DNA from: Linnemannia schmuckeri
Taxonomy: Eukaryota; Mortierellomycota; Mortierellomycetes; Mortierellales; Mortierellaceae
Length of the DNA stretch: 64,000 nucleotides
Direction of reading: 5' to 3'
Assembly (NCBI GenBank): GCA_029449235.1
Contig: JANATG010000012.1
Coordinates: 620,001-684,000, forward strand
Position numbers and translations under genes: made by a program. The notes beneath the pieces are model-generated. The model saw only the letters and a program-made list of their open reading frames with translations, ran no database searches and was not told the origin of the DNA. Below, piece after piece: positions 1 to 11,015 of the stretch. The number at the start of each line of letters is the position of its first letter. The stretch's first letter is position 1.

Positions 1-79
1 GATCTCTTGCAAAACGCAGCCTTTCTATAAAAAAGTGCACTAACGAACATTCGCCATTGTTGTGAATCCGCGCAATTAG

Positions 80-1361
80 TTACTCCGGTTCAGTTATTCT
101 CTTTGAGCCCGGCAACATGGTCTCCCGCGGCGGTGTCGTCGTTGTGACAATCAACTACCGTCTCGGCATGCTCGGATGGTTCGAGAACGAGGCTGCCTGG
201 GGTCGCTCCGAGATCCAGGGTAACCAAGCTCTTCGCGACCAGATCCTCGCTCTCCAATGGGTCCAGAAGAATATTGCCTCGTTCGGTGGTGATCCCAAGC
301 GTGTCACTGTCTTTGGCGAGTCTGCTGGCGCGACTAGTATCCGTGCTCTCCTTGCTGCCCCCGTTGCCTTTGACCTGTACGAGAGTGTAATCGGTGAGAG
401 TGACCCAATCAACATTCCTTTCAAGACTCCTGATGATGCCGCTTCGATCGCCAACTACTTCCTTCAGGCCCTGAACTGCCCTGATGTCGCCTGTGCCCGT
501 ACCCGCCCCATTGACGACATCCTTACTGCTCAGGGTGTCGCCAACACCAAGGCTCTTGCTGACGACAAGTGGACCACCTGGGCTCTTGTCGAGCGCCCCT
601 CAATCGATGGTATCTTGCTCAAGACCGAGTTTTCGGCCATGGTCAAGGCCGGCACCTACAACACCAAGGCCAACATCATGTGGGGTACCGTCAAGGACGA
701 GGCGGGTCTCTTTGTTCCTCAGTACTTCCCCAACGTCGTCCCTATCGCAAACGTGACTACGGCCCTCAACCTAGTCTTTAACCAGGCTCAGTCGGAGCTC
801 ATGTTGAGCAACCCCATGTTCCAGCCTGACCCTTCAGACTCGGACGCCGTCCGCAACCTCTTCACTCGCGCTGGTACTCAGTTCTACTTCTTCTGTCCGC
901 TTCGCTACCTCTCCCGCCAGATGACCAAGCGCAAGCCTGTGTACAATTTCCGCTTCAACCGTGGACGTGATACTCCCTTGGTTGGCGAAGGATACTGCTC
1001 TTCCAGCACCGGTCGTGTTTGCCACTCAGCCGATATCCAACCCGTCTTTGCTTCTGGAGCTGCTGTCCCCGGATTCGCTCAGACCGGTGACGATGCCCGC
1101 TTCGCCCGCCAGGTCGTCGATCGCTTCACCACATTCGCTAAGATCGGTAACCCCAACCCCACGGCCAACATGCCCGGTGTCGAAAACAAGAACCCTGACG
1201 TCACTGGTGTCAACTGGAAGGCGTATGATGATTCGAACCCCGTGTTTGAGTTGAACGTCCAGAGTTCCATGTCGTCCAACCTCGAGAACGCCGAGTGTAC
1301 TTGGATCGAGAACGTCTTTAAGTATTCCTTCTGGACCGAGGTTCCCGGCAACCTTCCCTAA
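80..1361 (+). CDS. Type-B carboxylesterase, copy 1 (last exon only; 5' part outside window)
   Basis: Terminal exon of a secreted type-B carboxylesterase/lipase (alpha/beta-hydrolase) that hydrolyses carboxylic esters outside the cell. The acceptor AG is at 78-79. The first base completes a split Thr codon, and reading then runs in frame through the first Met (117) to TAA at 1359-1361. The catalytic serine lies in GESAG (Ser69 counted from that Met). The likely triad partners are Glu195 in KDEAG and His303 in CHSADI. The exon aligns without any gap to copy 2 at an offset of 5658 bases and differs at only about 26 of 414 residues. The signal peptide and N-terminal domain must lie left of the window, so the ATG at 117 is not the true start. 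Bases 1-79 are intron. Confidence 0.93.
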
Positions 1362-4300
1362 GTGATGCTTCTTTCATCATCTTAATTATATATATACCAC
1401 ATAGTTTTTGTACATACCTTTCATATGTTCGAAGAAGGAGGAGGAGGGTTCAACATAGATCCCCCTCTCACCCTACTTCAGCTCGTTTACTGATGGGCTC
1501 TTCCTTATCCATCTGTAAAACGTTATTCTTTTATTTTCCCCCGAATAAAAAGAAGATTTTGATGCCATTACTTCCTCTTTGACTTGCGAAATTTTAGTGC
1601 AGAATGATGCACCACTTTTCAGGTCTTTTTACTTTTTTTGGAGTTAAAGGTTTCGCTGCCTCTTTTTCTTACTTTGCTTTTTTTTCTAAATATTAACAAT
1701 GCCTCCCTTGACAGACATGGACACAACGTACACTTGAAAAGAATAAGGATTCCGGCTTCGTGTCTTAGCCGAAGAAATGATTTCCATCTCGGACAATAAT
1801 GACGCGAAAGCATGCTATGTGTTTCATAGTAAACTTGAATGCCCATCCCTTTCTCTCGCTCTTTCTCTCTCTCACTTCTCGCCCCATTATTTTTATTGTT
1901 CATTCATCCTATTATTCTTGTCATGCTCTTTCTCTCTTCACTCAATGCTCTTCAGTCCACACCTGGGGTCACGTTTTACTGATGAAGTCATAACTACCTA
2001 CCCAAAAAAAGGGAATTATAACGCGACGGACAATAGAGTCATAAGCTAGAGACCGGGCAAGGACGCGACGACTATTTTTTATTGCTCGTACACGGCCAGG
2101 TAGCTACACCTACGATATTGCCGAAGAAGCTGGTTGATGTGTTCGGTCTTTGTCATTTTCGATGACAGAAAAAATAGCCGAGACGTATGATATGTGTTAA
2201 AAGACAGGTTGGAACGACGGAGGAAAAGGAGGACGAATAAACACAATATAGATGTGTATGCTAGGGTCAGTTGGACAAACTGCATTAACAAGTCAAAGTG
2301 CAAGTAAACAGACGCGTCATTCATTCCACAGTAACTACCTCCTAATGTCCCTGGCCGTTTTTGTTTTGGTGTTTTTTTGCCATAAAGCATAGAAGAATGA
2401 AAACAAAAAAACAAAAGTGGTAATGTTCGGGGCGGAAATTCAAAAAAAAAAAAAAAAACAAGAATGGGGTGAGAGGAGTAATTTGTTGAGGAATTTTTGT
2501 TATCGCGATGAATTGAATTATTCCCTCATACCCCCTAGGCATTAGTGCTTTTAATCGTTGTTTGTGCTTTGTTTTTCTCACAATTCAACGGAGAAAGGGG
2601 AAGGAGGTGGTTGACCCTGGTCATCGGACCGGCGGAATTTCACACCCCACCTCTGCAAACAACAAACAAACGAAAACCAGTAGCAAACATCAACAAAGCG
2701 ATGAACAATAAAAAAAGCAAAGGTCTGACCTCTTGTTGTTGTGTAGGTGCATTGAGATGGAGCGGATTAGGGACTTTGCAATGGAAACAAACAAAGTCCC
2801 TGTTAATACACTATTCCTTCTTTATGGCGCGGAGGCAAGGGGTCAGGGGGAGAAAGGAAAGAGGGATAGGTCAGGGATGAGAATTCACCCGCAAATAACG
2901 ATCGAGGAGACAGGGAAGAGAAAACACAAAAACGACTCTGAGAGGGAACCGTGATGACAAAGACGATATGTTCGTTGGGTCAAAACAAGTCCAAGTACAC
3001 GTCCAAAGTCAGTCAAAAAGAAATGCGTAGCTTGATCGCTCCCTCATTCAAATCCTCGCTCATCTTTCCTACATGTAATGATCGAAGAAAAAGCCCAGAC
3101 CAACAGGATAGAATAGGTGTGACACCCACATGTGCACATTGCAGCACAAAAAAAGAGCTGGCAGGGTCTGGAGAAAAGAAGAATAAGAGCAATTGCGATG
3201 GGCAAGATTTCAAAGGGCGTGACCAGCGTAGCAAGAAACACAAGTTCTTCCTTTCTCTCCACATACGAACACATTTACAAGTCCTTAGAGACAAAACAAG
3301 CCTTTGTTGAACCATTTATTTGTGTTATTCGGTGCATTTTTTTATCGCGATAGACCACGGTGATAAGCAAGAGTGCAGTCGTCGGGCTCATGTAGCTCAT
3401 TATCCATTCCATCGTTGTAAGAATTGAACCGTTCGGTGACTCTTCATTCTCCTACGTCCTCCCTCTCCGTCACTTGTCCCATATCTCCTGACCCTACCCA
3501 TCCGTAGTTCAATGTCAACATGCCATTAGGCATTTGTTTTTTTTTTCTGCGTACCATGTTGTTGTGATGGGAACTGACACATGCTCGCGCCCAGAGTAAT
3601 TGTGAGTTCGACTCGCTCCTCCCTCCGCCTCATCTTTCCAATGTTTATTTCTCTCCTTCCCTCTTTCTCTTTCCAAAGACCTTGTTTCTCCGGTTGAGCC
3701 TCTTATCCGCACTCCAAACACACGCCAAGAGAGATCCGAAATGAAAGGGGCAAAGGGAAGGAAACTGTGAAAAACAATCAAGACAAAGAGAGAAGAAAGA
3801 TGGTATTTGGTCAGGGACAAACAGAGACAGGAACAAGGAGAAAAGGTGTCGATGGCACCCTCTAAGAAAGGAGGGATAATGATGATTGAAAACTTTAGCG
3901 AATCCACCCACACATAATACATGCATGCAGCTAATTTGTCAATCCTCAACCTTGCCCTGACATGCCTCTGTGTCTTGTATCGTATCGCCAGTCGTGATTG
4001 ACAAATTGTTTACTATTGAATAAAATGCAAAATAACAAAAGGCAAAAGCAATAACAAGGACAACGACAACGACAACAACAACAATAGCAAAGAAGCCCTC
4101 TTAGATCCAAAAGGCACTTCCCGTCTCTCATACACCCTTCAATCCTACATAACGCATATACATTCGCGCCTTTCTATTACAATAAACAGGATTGGATCGG
4201 CTCTACGTAGCCCCGAGACATTCACGGTGACTGAGTCTGATTGAAAGGTCTGCGGCTATCCCCTCGCATATAAAAGTACGCGAGTCCCCACTTTTTTTTT

Positions 4301-4440
4301 CAGCAGTTCTTTAGCGCCTTCCATCCAGTCCCATCTGAAGTCCTCCTCTCCTCCTCCTCCTCTCCTCCCTTCCTCTCCTCATTCTCTTCCGTCCACCTTT
4401 ATACCGTCCACCATCCTCTCTCATCAACCACAGCAACGAA
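1362..4440. other. Intergenic region between carboxylesterase copies 1 and 2, no gene seen
   Basis: About 3.1 kb of purine- and pyrimidine-skewed sequence with short homopolymers (for example an A run near 2443-2458). The open frames here are short, overlap on both strands and have low-complexity translations, so I do not support any as a gene. The right end holds the promoter and leader of copy 2, including a TATAAAAG box and a CT-rich stretch just before the start codon. Confidence 0.6.
4269..4276 (+). promoter_or_regulatory. TATA box of carboxylesterase copy 2
   Basis: TATAAAAG lies 165 bases before the start codon at 4441, followed by a CT-rich leader. This spacing fits a core promoter with a transcription start near 4300. 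Inferred from sequence only. Confidence 0.6.
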
Positions 4441-7019
4441 ATGGTCGCACTGAAACAGATCTTGTCGAGCGCAGTGACCCTGTTGGTCACCCTCCAAATC
4501 TCCTTCGCAGCCCCTGCTCCTACAGTTGTTGAGAAACGAGCCCTGAGCAGTTCGGCCCCCTTAGCCAGCGACATCAACGGGGCCCACCTCTTGCTCCTGA
4601 ACGATGTCGACTCTGAGACAGCCAAAAACGCCTTCTTACTCCTCTCAGCCCCCAGAGGGTATTATGATGGCATGGATGCTTGTAGCACCATGGGTGACGG
4701 TACGTTCGTTTTGGTGGTTTTGCTTTCTTGTTTTTTCTGGCGATCCGATTTCGTCGTTTTTGATTTTTCATCCATCTCACTGATGTCATCGATTCGTATG
4801 ATCCGCCTCATTTTTTTCTATTCAAATCCTTTTGGTGGCGTTCTTTTTTTAATAGGTGGATACATCTACATCCCAGGAACAGCCGGTGCATCCAACCTGG
4901 TTACCCTCTTGAACAACAATGCTGTCGCCCAGAAGGAGGTCTCTGCCTTTAGTCAGTTCTGGGTCTATAACGGTAACCATCCACTCCCACACTCCTCCCT
5001 CTTTCTCCCCTGTCACATCATCCCATATTACTATTTTTGGTGCTGCTATTTTTTCTCAGCCCTCTCACACTTTCTCATGGCTGTGCTTCATCTCGTGATT
5101 TTTGACCATTTAGGTGTCCCCGGTGTACTCTCTAACTGCTTGGCGGTGAACAAGAACACCGGCAAGACGGACTGGATCCCCTGCTCCACTCAACTGCCTA
5201 CCGTCTGCTTCAACTCTGTCCTCCGTCGTGTTCTCCTCTTCCAGGACACATCCCGTCAAGTCAAAGTCACTACCCCCGTCGGGACCATCCAGGGTTGGCG
5301 TGATCAGAACGCGTTCCGGTTCTTGGGTATCCCCTATGCTGAACCGCCCGTTGGTAATCTGCGTTTTGCGTCGCCAGTTGCAAAGGCTGCGTTTACGGGG
5401 ATCTTTGATGCATTGGCTTATAAGGGCGTTTGTCCTCAGACTAGTCAGGATGCCGGGTTTGTACCGATGTTATTGAGCTATTTAGAAAATGGCGCCGCAG
5501 AGAAAGAGGACTGTTTGAATTTGAATGTTTATACACCGAGTTTGAAGGGCACTGGGCAGGAGCTGCTACCTGTTATGTTTTATATCCATGGGGGTGGATT
5601 CACAACGTAAGTCTTCTTATCCCTCTTTTATTTTTATTTTTTGGTATCGCTGGACATGCTGTTGGTGTGATGTTTTTCTTCTTCCAATTGGCCTATTTTC
5701 TAACTCCATATCGGCTTGGATAACATACTATCAATAGTTACTCTGGCTCGGTCATCATCTTCGAACCTGGCAACATGGTCTCCCGCGGCGGTGTCGTCGT
5801 TGTGACAATCAACTACCGTCTCGGCATGCTCGGATGGTTCGAGAACGAGGCTGCCTGGGGTCGCTCCGAGATCCAGGGTAACCAAGCTCTTCGCGACCAG
5901 ATCCTCGCTCTCCAATGGGTCCAGAAGAATATTGCCTCGTTCGGTGGTGATCCCAAGCGTGTCACTGTCTTTGGCGAGTCTGCTGGCGCGACTAGTATCC
6001 GTGCTCTCCTTGCTGCCCCCGTTGCCTTTGACCTGTACGAGAGTGTAATCGGTGAGAGTGACCCAATCAATATTCCCTTCAAGACTCCTGATGATGCTGC
6101 CTCGATTGCCACATACTTCTTGCAAGCTTTGAACTGCCCTGATGTCGCCTGTGCCCGTACCCGTCCTGTGGATCAGATCTTGACGGCCCAGACGACAGCC
6201 AACGCCAAAGCCCTGGCAGACGATAAATGGACCACCTGGGCTCTTGTCGAGCGCCCCTCAATCGACGGTCTATTGATCAAGACCGAGTTTTCGGCCATGG
6301 TCAAGGCCGGCACCTACAACACCAAGGCCAACATCATGTGGGGTACCGTCAAGGACGAGGCGGGACTTTTCGTCCCGCAATACTTCCCCAATGTCGTTCC
6401 GATTGCGAATGTCACCTCGGCCCTTGAATTGGTCTTCAACCAGGCTCAAGCGAACCTGATGCTCTCCAATCCCATGTTCCAGCCCGACCCTTCAGACTCG
6501 GACGCCGTCCGCAACCTCTTCACTCGCGCTGGTACTCAGTTCTACTTCTTCTGTCCGCTTCGCTACCTCTCCCGCCAGATGACCAAGCGCAAGCCTGTGT
6601 ACAATTTCCGCTTCAACCGTGGACGTGATACTCCCTTGGTTGGCGAAGGATACTGCTCTTCCAGCACCGGTCGTGTTTGCCACTCAGCCGATATCCAACC
6701 CGTCTTTGCCTCGGGCGCCGCAATCCCGACGATCAAGCAAACCGGTGACGATGCCCGTTTCGCCCGTCAGGTAGTCGACCGCTTCACGACCTTCGCCAAG
6801 ACCGGCAACCCGAACCCTCAACCTGGTCTCCAGGGAGTTGAGAACCAGAATCCCGATGTGACAGGTGTGAACTGGACAGCTTATGGCGATTCCAACCCAG
6901 TCTTTGAGTTGAACATCCAGAGTTCCATGTCGTCCAACCTCGAGAACGCCGAGTGTACTTGGATCGAGAACGTCTTTAAGTATTCCTTCTGGACCGAGGT
7001 TCCTGGTAACCTTCCCTAA
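4441..7019 (+). CDS. Secreted carboxylesterase with N-terminal lectin-like domain, copy 2
   Basis: Four exons: 4441-4699, 4856-4972, 5114-5606 and 5738-7019, giving 716 residues. Residues 1-23 form a signal peptide ending near FAAP. Residues about 40-165 are a domain with four cysteines (C81, C134, C149, C157). The C-x14-C-x7-C end and the preceding aromatic/LGE-like motif resemble a C-type lectin-like fold. From about residue 175 a full type-B carboxylesterase begins (QGWRDQNAFRFLGIPYAEPP). It contains the EDCLNLNVY motif, the HGGG oxyanion loop, the nucleophile Ser371 in GESAG, Glu497 and His605. The first two introns are multiples of three, so they can be read through; GT/AG borders and alignment with the paralogues show they are introns. 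It should be secreted and act on esters or lipids. The substrate is unknown. Confidence 0.93.
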
Positions 7020-7163
7020 AATGGATCTCTTTTGCATACAGTTATGTATATACCCTCTTCTATCTTTATCATGCCTTATATCCTATGTTCTAGTATCTAT
7101 CACATTGATGCTTGGGGGCTTCCCTCCCTCCCCCTTACGCCACCCTTTACGAGAACTTTTACA

Positions 7164-7169
7164 AATAAA
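7164..7169 (+). terminator. Poly(A) signal for carboxylesterase copy 2
   Basis: AATAAA lies 145 bases after the stop codon of copy 2 and before the convergent sulfite oxidase gene. It is a plausible cleavage/polyadenylation signal, judged by position and motif only. Confidence 0.45.
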
Positions 7170-7284
7170 GTATCATCGTAGCAGTTTCACCACCCAATTT
7201 CACAATGTTAACTGACACAAAAAAGTAAACCGGGGTATTATTGTGAAAAGAAGCAAAACGATAAATGCAAAAGGTACAGGGTTT

Positions 7285-9748
7285 CTACATGTTATGTTGC
7301 GGCATCTGAGTAACATTGTTGACACGGAACCAAGCATTGTTCATAACCCCTCTGTAGTTCCAGATAGGGAACTCGGGCTGCATGTTTCCACTCGAATCAT
7401 CTATTAAGAAACACAACAAATAGAGAGAAGTCAGTAATAGTCAATTTGGATTTAGTCAAGCATACGAAAGAAACAAGAAGGGTGATGATAAATGAGTGAA
7501 GAAAAAAGAAAAACTTACAGGCACGGACAACAAGTTCTGAGGTAGTCAAGATCTTGGGGACCTTCTTCTCCCACAGCGCCCAAGCCCAGTACATCCCACT
7601 GATCTTGTCAGGCGTTTGTTCAATCTTGTCGACAGGCTCCCAGGTTTTGCCGCCATCAACAGAGAGTTCGACTCGGTAGATGGCGCGTCCTCCACCCGAG
7701 ATGGCATAGCCCTTGACGATGACTGGTTTAGGACACAGGATGATTTCTTTCTCCATGGGTGTACAAATCACACATTGGACGTTCATCTCACCTAACGAGA
7801 CCGTAGTATCCCATGCTGTGTCCACATTTGACGAATCAATCTGTTTTTATGTCCGAAGAAAGAAAAGTGGGGCAAAGGCAGTAAGTACAGGTGCGCGTGA
7901 ACAGTAGTAATAGATCATTTTGCCACTTGGTTGTGTTCGATGGGGGCGAATCAAGTCATGCAAAAGCGGTACCCATGGGGGAAGAATCTTGTAATCTCTG
8001 CGCTGGAAGAAGGAAGTCGACTCTTGGGGCTGGACGAGGATCTTTTGCAAGAACTTGACAGATCGAGCACCAATGTAGCCTGGCACAACCACTCGGAGTG
8101 GGAACCCGTGGTCTCGGGTCAATGGCTGGCCATTCATCTGCATAGATAGAAAAAAGGCACATAAGAAGAGAGGGGAGGGAAAAGAGCCAGCGTGTGGCAA
8201 AAAAGAACACAAAGAAAGAAGAACATGTAAGTATATGATTGCAGTTATACTTTCGCTTCCTTCTCTGTTTGTGAGCAACAAAAATTAACTAAGAGAAACG
8301 ACGACACTGTTTCTTACCTCGTAAGCAATAATAACATCTCCCAGTGGATCCCTGTTTTTGGTTGAGCGTAAACAAGGCGCATAATAGTCGAAAGTAGAAT
8401 CCAGTTAGTCTCAATAATGGTAACCAAGAATAACAGAAAGGTCCAACGCAAACACTAGAAGGAAGGGCGGGGAGAGTACATTGCTTTCCGGAGAGGAATG
8501 GAGCTACCGTAGCAAGCGTCTTCCTTAACATGGTCATCGGCCTCAAAGGAGACGTGATAGTTGCGGATCATTTCGTTATGCAAATCCTCCGGGACACCGG
8601 CAATGTCTTTGAGGATATCACACAGACGAGGGCCAGACCAAACAGCCTATTCGACAGCATGCATTGGTAGTGGTTATGTTAGTTCTTTTTCTTTTTGAAT
8701 TGAAATGAATGAGTACAAGAGGTACAGACGAGAAATGAGCAGTAACCAATTGGTCCAGAATGAGAGCCGTGAGAGAAGGAGACGATAGAAGCGCAAGGAA
8801 GAACATATAAATACATAATAGTGATAGACAGGGAGCGGGATAAGAGGAGGATGATGCAGAAGAGATGGGATGAGAATAAAAAAAAGTTGACCGTGACCAC
8901 AGGAATAAGGTTATGTCGTCAGATGGCGACGACAAACAAACGAAACAAAAATACCCTCACTCATTGCGAAAGAGAGGAAAAGGAGAGGATGAGAGGCGAG
9001 TACAGAGGCAGCCCTTCTTCCTTTTCCCCTTTTCTTCTTGCCTACTTTCTTCTTTGTTCTTCTTCTTGCCTTTCATTTTTTTCTTTGTCTTCTCACTCCA
9101 AGAAACAAAAGAAAATAGGCTATAGACTTACGTTGGAGATGGTGCCGGCCTTCCAGATGACACCCTTGACTTCTTTGAGCTGTGCCAGTCCCTCGCGTCT
9201 GTTTCCAGCACACTAGTATTATTACACAATTGATAAGGGAACGGCATGAGTTGAATTGTCTGTAATGGTAGCGCTTTTGCGATGCAGCGCATGCTGGGGG
9301 TTTTTTTCTCTCTCTTTTGCTATGTGTCCTATGACTGCTCTGTTGTAAAGAACAAAAAAAAGCTGCGGTTGTGTGTTACCTGAAGGGATGCGGTAATGGT
9401 TGCCTTGGGCCATCGAGTCATAATGTCGTGCATGTTCAAAGCCTTCCATTCAACAGGCTGCGACTCGTCAAGGCCCTGAACACCGATATAGACCTGGTGG
9501 TCCTCCAGACGGATGTCAGGGATGGGCCCATGGTTGCGCTTAAAGAAGACATCTGTGGGAGTGATGAGACCGGCGTTGACGAGGAGGGGGAGATGGGGCT
9601 CTGCGTTGAATGGCTTGGGCGCATGGACGAGGTAGTTGGAAAGGATCCGGGGAGGGTCCTGAGAATAGTCTAAGTCGCATAGCTCCTTCTTCTCGTGGAC
9701 CGGAGGTCTTACGCCTTCTTGTGCGGTATTGTTCTGTTGAGTGTTCAT
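7285..9748 (-). CDS. Sulfite oxidase, molybdenum-cofactor type without cytochrome b5 domain
   Basis: Oxidises sulfite to sulfate using molybdopterin. There are seven exons on the minus strand: 9748-9380, 9212-9132, 8646-8480, 8351-8318, 8137-7973, 7840-7519 and 7400-7285. They join cleanly into 417 residues. Cys124 in CAGNRR, at the start of exon 2, is the molybdenum-ligating cysteine typical of the sulfite oxidase/nitrate reductase family. Other family hallmarks are the NHGPIPDI segment, RDHGFPLRVVVPG and YRVELSVDGGKTW in the dimerisation domain, and WNYRGVMNNAWFRV near the C-terminus. Exon 4 is only 34 bases. No haem (cytochrome b5) domain is present, so it resembles the plant-type enzyme. 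The C-terminus is QHNM, so there is no SKL-type peroxisomal signal. An in-frame ATG exists upstream at 9994, but the conserved protein fits the 9748 start. Confidence 0.93.
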
Positions 9749-11015
9749 TTTTTGCTGGAGCTTTTCTGGTATGTCGCGTGTATGTGGTTGCTTAAGTGTG
9801 TAGGTGTCTGGCGCTTGGTATATGGAATTGAAAAAGTGGGAAGTGGAATGAGATGGAGAAGAGGATGGACAGGCTGATGGAGGAGATGGAGATGAGAAAA
9901 GAAGAAAAACAAAGAAAAAGAGTGAAAAAGGGAGAGAAGTCGACAAGGTGCTTGTTATGAGAGTGAGAATAGAGAAGAGGAGGAAGTAAAGCACGGCAGC
10001 CTTTTATTTGTCCTAGTTGGCTGGTTGACCGACTGGCTAGCCCATGGACACAGGAGAGAACCTTGTTTTGAGCCGTGGGACACCTCCGCCTATGGAATAA
10101 GAGCCATAATCGATGACTGCTTACAATGGCAAAATAGGTAAGAGAAGTTGAGCTTCAATTGGGAAGCATGGAGACATCCACAAGAGGTTTCTTGGGGTGC
10201 TTGTCATGACTCTCTTGGATAATATGCGCTTGATGCGGCCTGGCTTAAATTCTTACAGTGATTATCAAACACAACCCAAGAGACGCAATGTTCGACACAA
10301 GGTACAATATTGTTTCGTGCATAAATCGAAGGTTCTTTCACTAGAAGTAGCCAATGTTCATGGGCTATGGGTATCTTGACCAGAACTCCACTGTGCATGT
10401 TTACATTTAGGTCAGGAGTCCCTAGAAGAGACCTTGGCGCGTCTTGTAAGGTGTATGTTGTACGTTGCATGCTGTATGTTGCCCTGCGAGGGGGAGCAGG
10501 CGAGGAAGAGCAGAAAGCAGCAACAGTAGACAAAGAGCAGTAGAAAAACTGAACATCGCCCTAGAAGAGGAATGAAATCACTGACCAATCGGGGTGTGTG
10601 TGCAGCGCATGCGATTGAATAACACACAATCACGTTGACTCACGTTATCTTCTCATTGCGATCACGTTTTTTCTTTCCTTTCTTTCTTCTGCTCCAGCAA
10701 CAACCCGCCCCCCCAAAAAAATCAAGGTAAGAAACTCAACACACCCAAATACACCCTAAAACCCACTTCCATGGCCAACTCACCACTACACCTGCAACTC
10801 ACACACACATCGCTCCAGGAGTGACAATCCTCCTCCTTCCAACGCGCTTGTGTATGTGTATGGTCCCTCTTATTACAAGGACTGACTTGTCGCTCACATG
10901 GAGGACAGGCTGTTAAACTAACAATAAAAAACAATCGTCGTCTTTTGTCACCACGCTGAACAGACTAAAACTCCCTTTCCTCGTGCCATTTGACCAACGC
11001 CATCAGTCGACAACC
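9749..11015. promoter_or_regulatory. Shared divergent promoter region, sulfite oxidase / CBF1-like bHLH
   Basis: This 1.27-kb stretch separates the divergently transcribed sulfite oxidase (minus) and bHLH (plus) genes and holds no convincing gene. Its notable content is three TCACGTT sites at 10630-10668. An AT-rich AATAAAAGG-like sequence on the minus strand near 10000 could serve the sulfite oxidase. Confidence 0.55.
10630..10668 (+). promoter_or_regulatory. Cluster of three TCACGTT E-box-like sites
   Basis: TCACGTT occurs at 10630-10636, 10640-10646 and 10662-10668. Each is one base from TCACGTG, the core bound by yeast Cbf1-type bHLH proteins. They lie 350-390 bases upstream of a CBF1-like gene and 880-920 bases upstream of the sulfite oxidase start. 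Binding is inferred, not shown. Confidence 0.4.

Noticed and set aside
155..454. Minus-strand open frame of 99 codons, repeated at 5813-6112
   Set aside because: It is the antisense shadow of the esterase catalytic exon. It appears in both copies only because the exons are near-identical there.
3584..3612. tRNA B-box-like GTTCGACTC
   Set aside because: The T-arm stem does not pair and no acceptor stem or A box is found upstream.
9749..9994. In-frame upstream extension of sulfite oxidase from ATG at 9994
   Set aside because: The translation is a Ser/Phe/Leu-rich product of a CT-rich leader, not a convincing targeting sequence. The family alignment fits the start at 9748.
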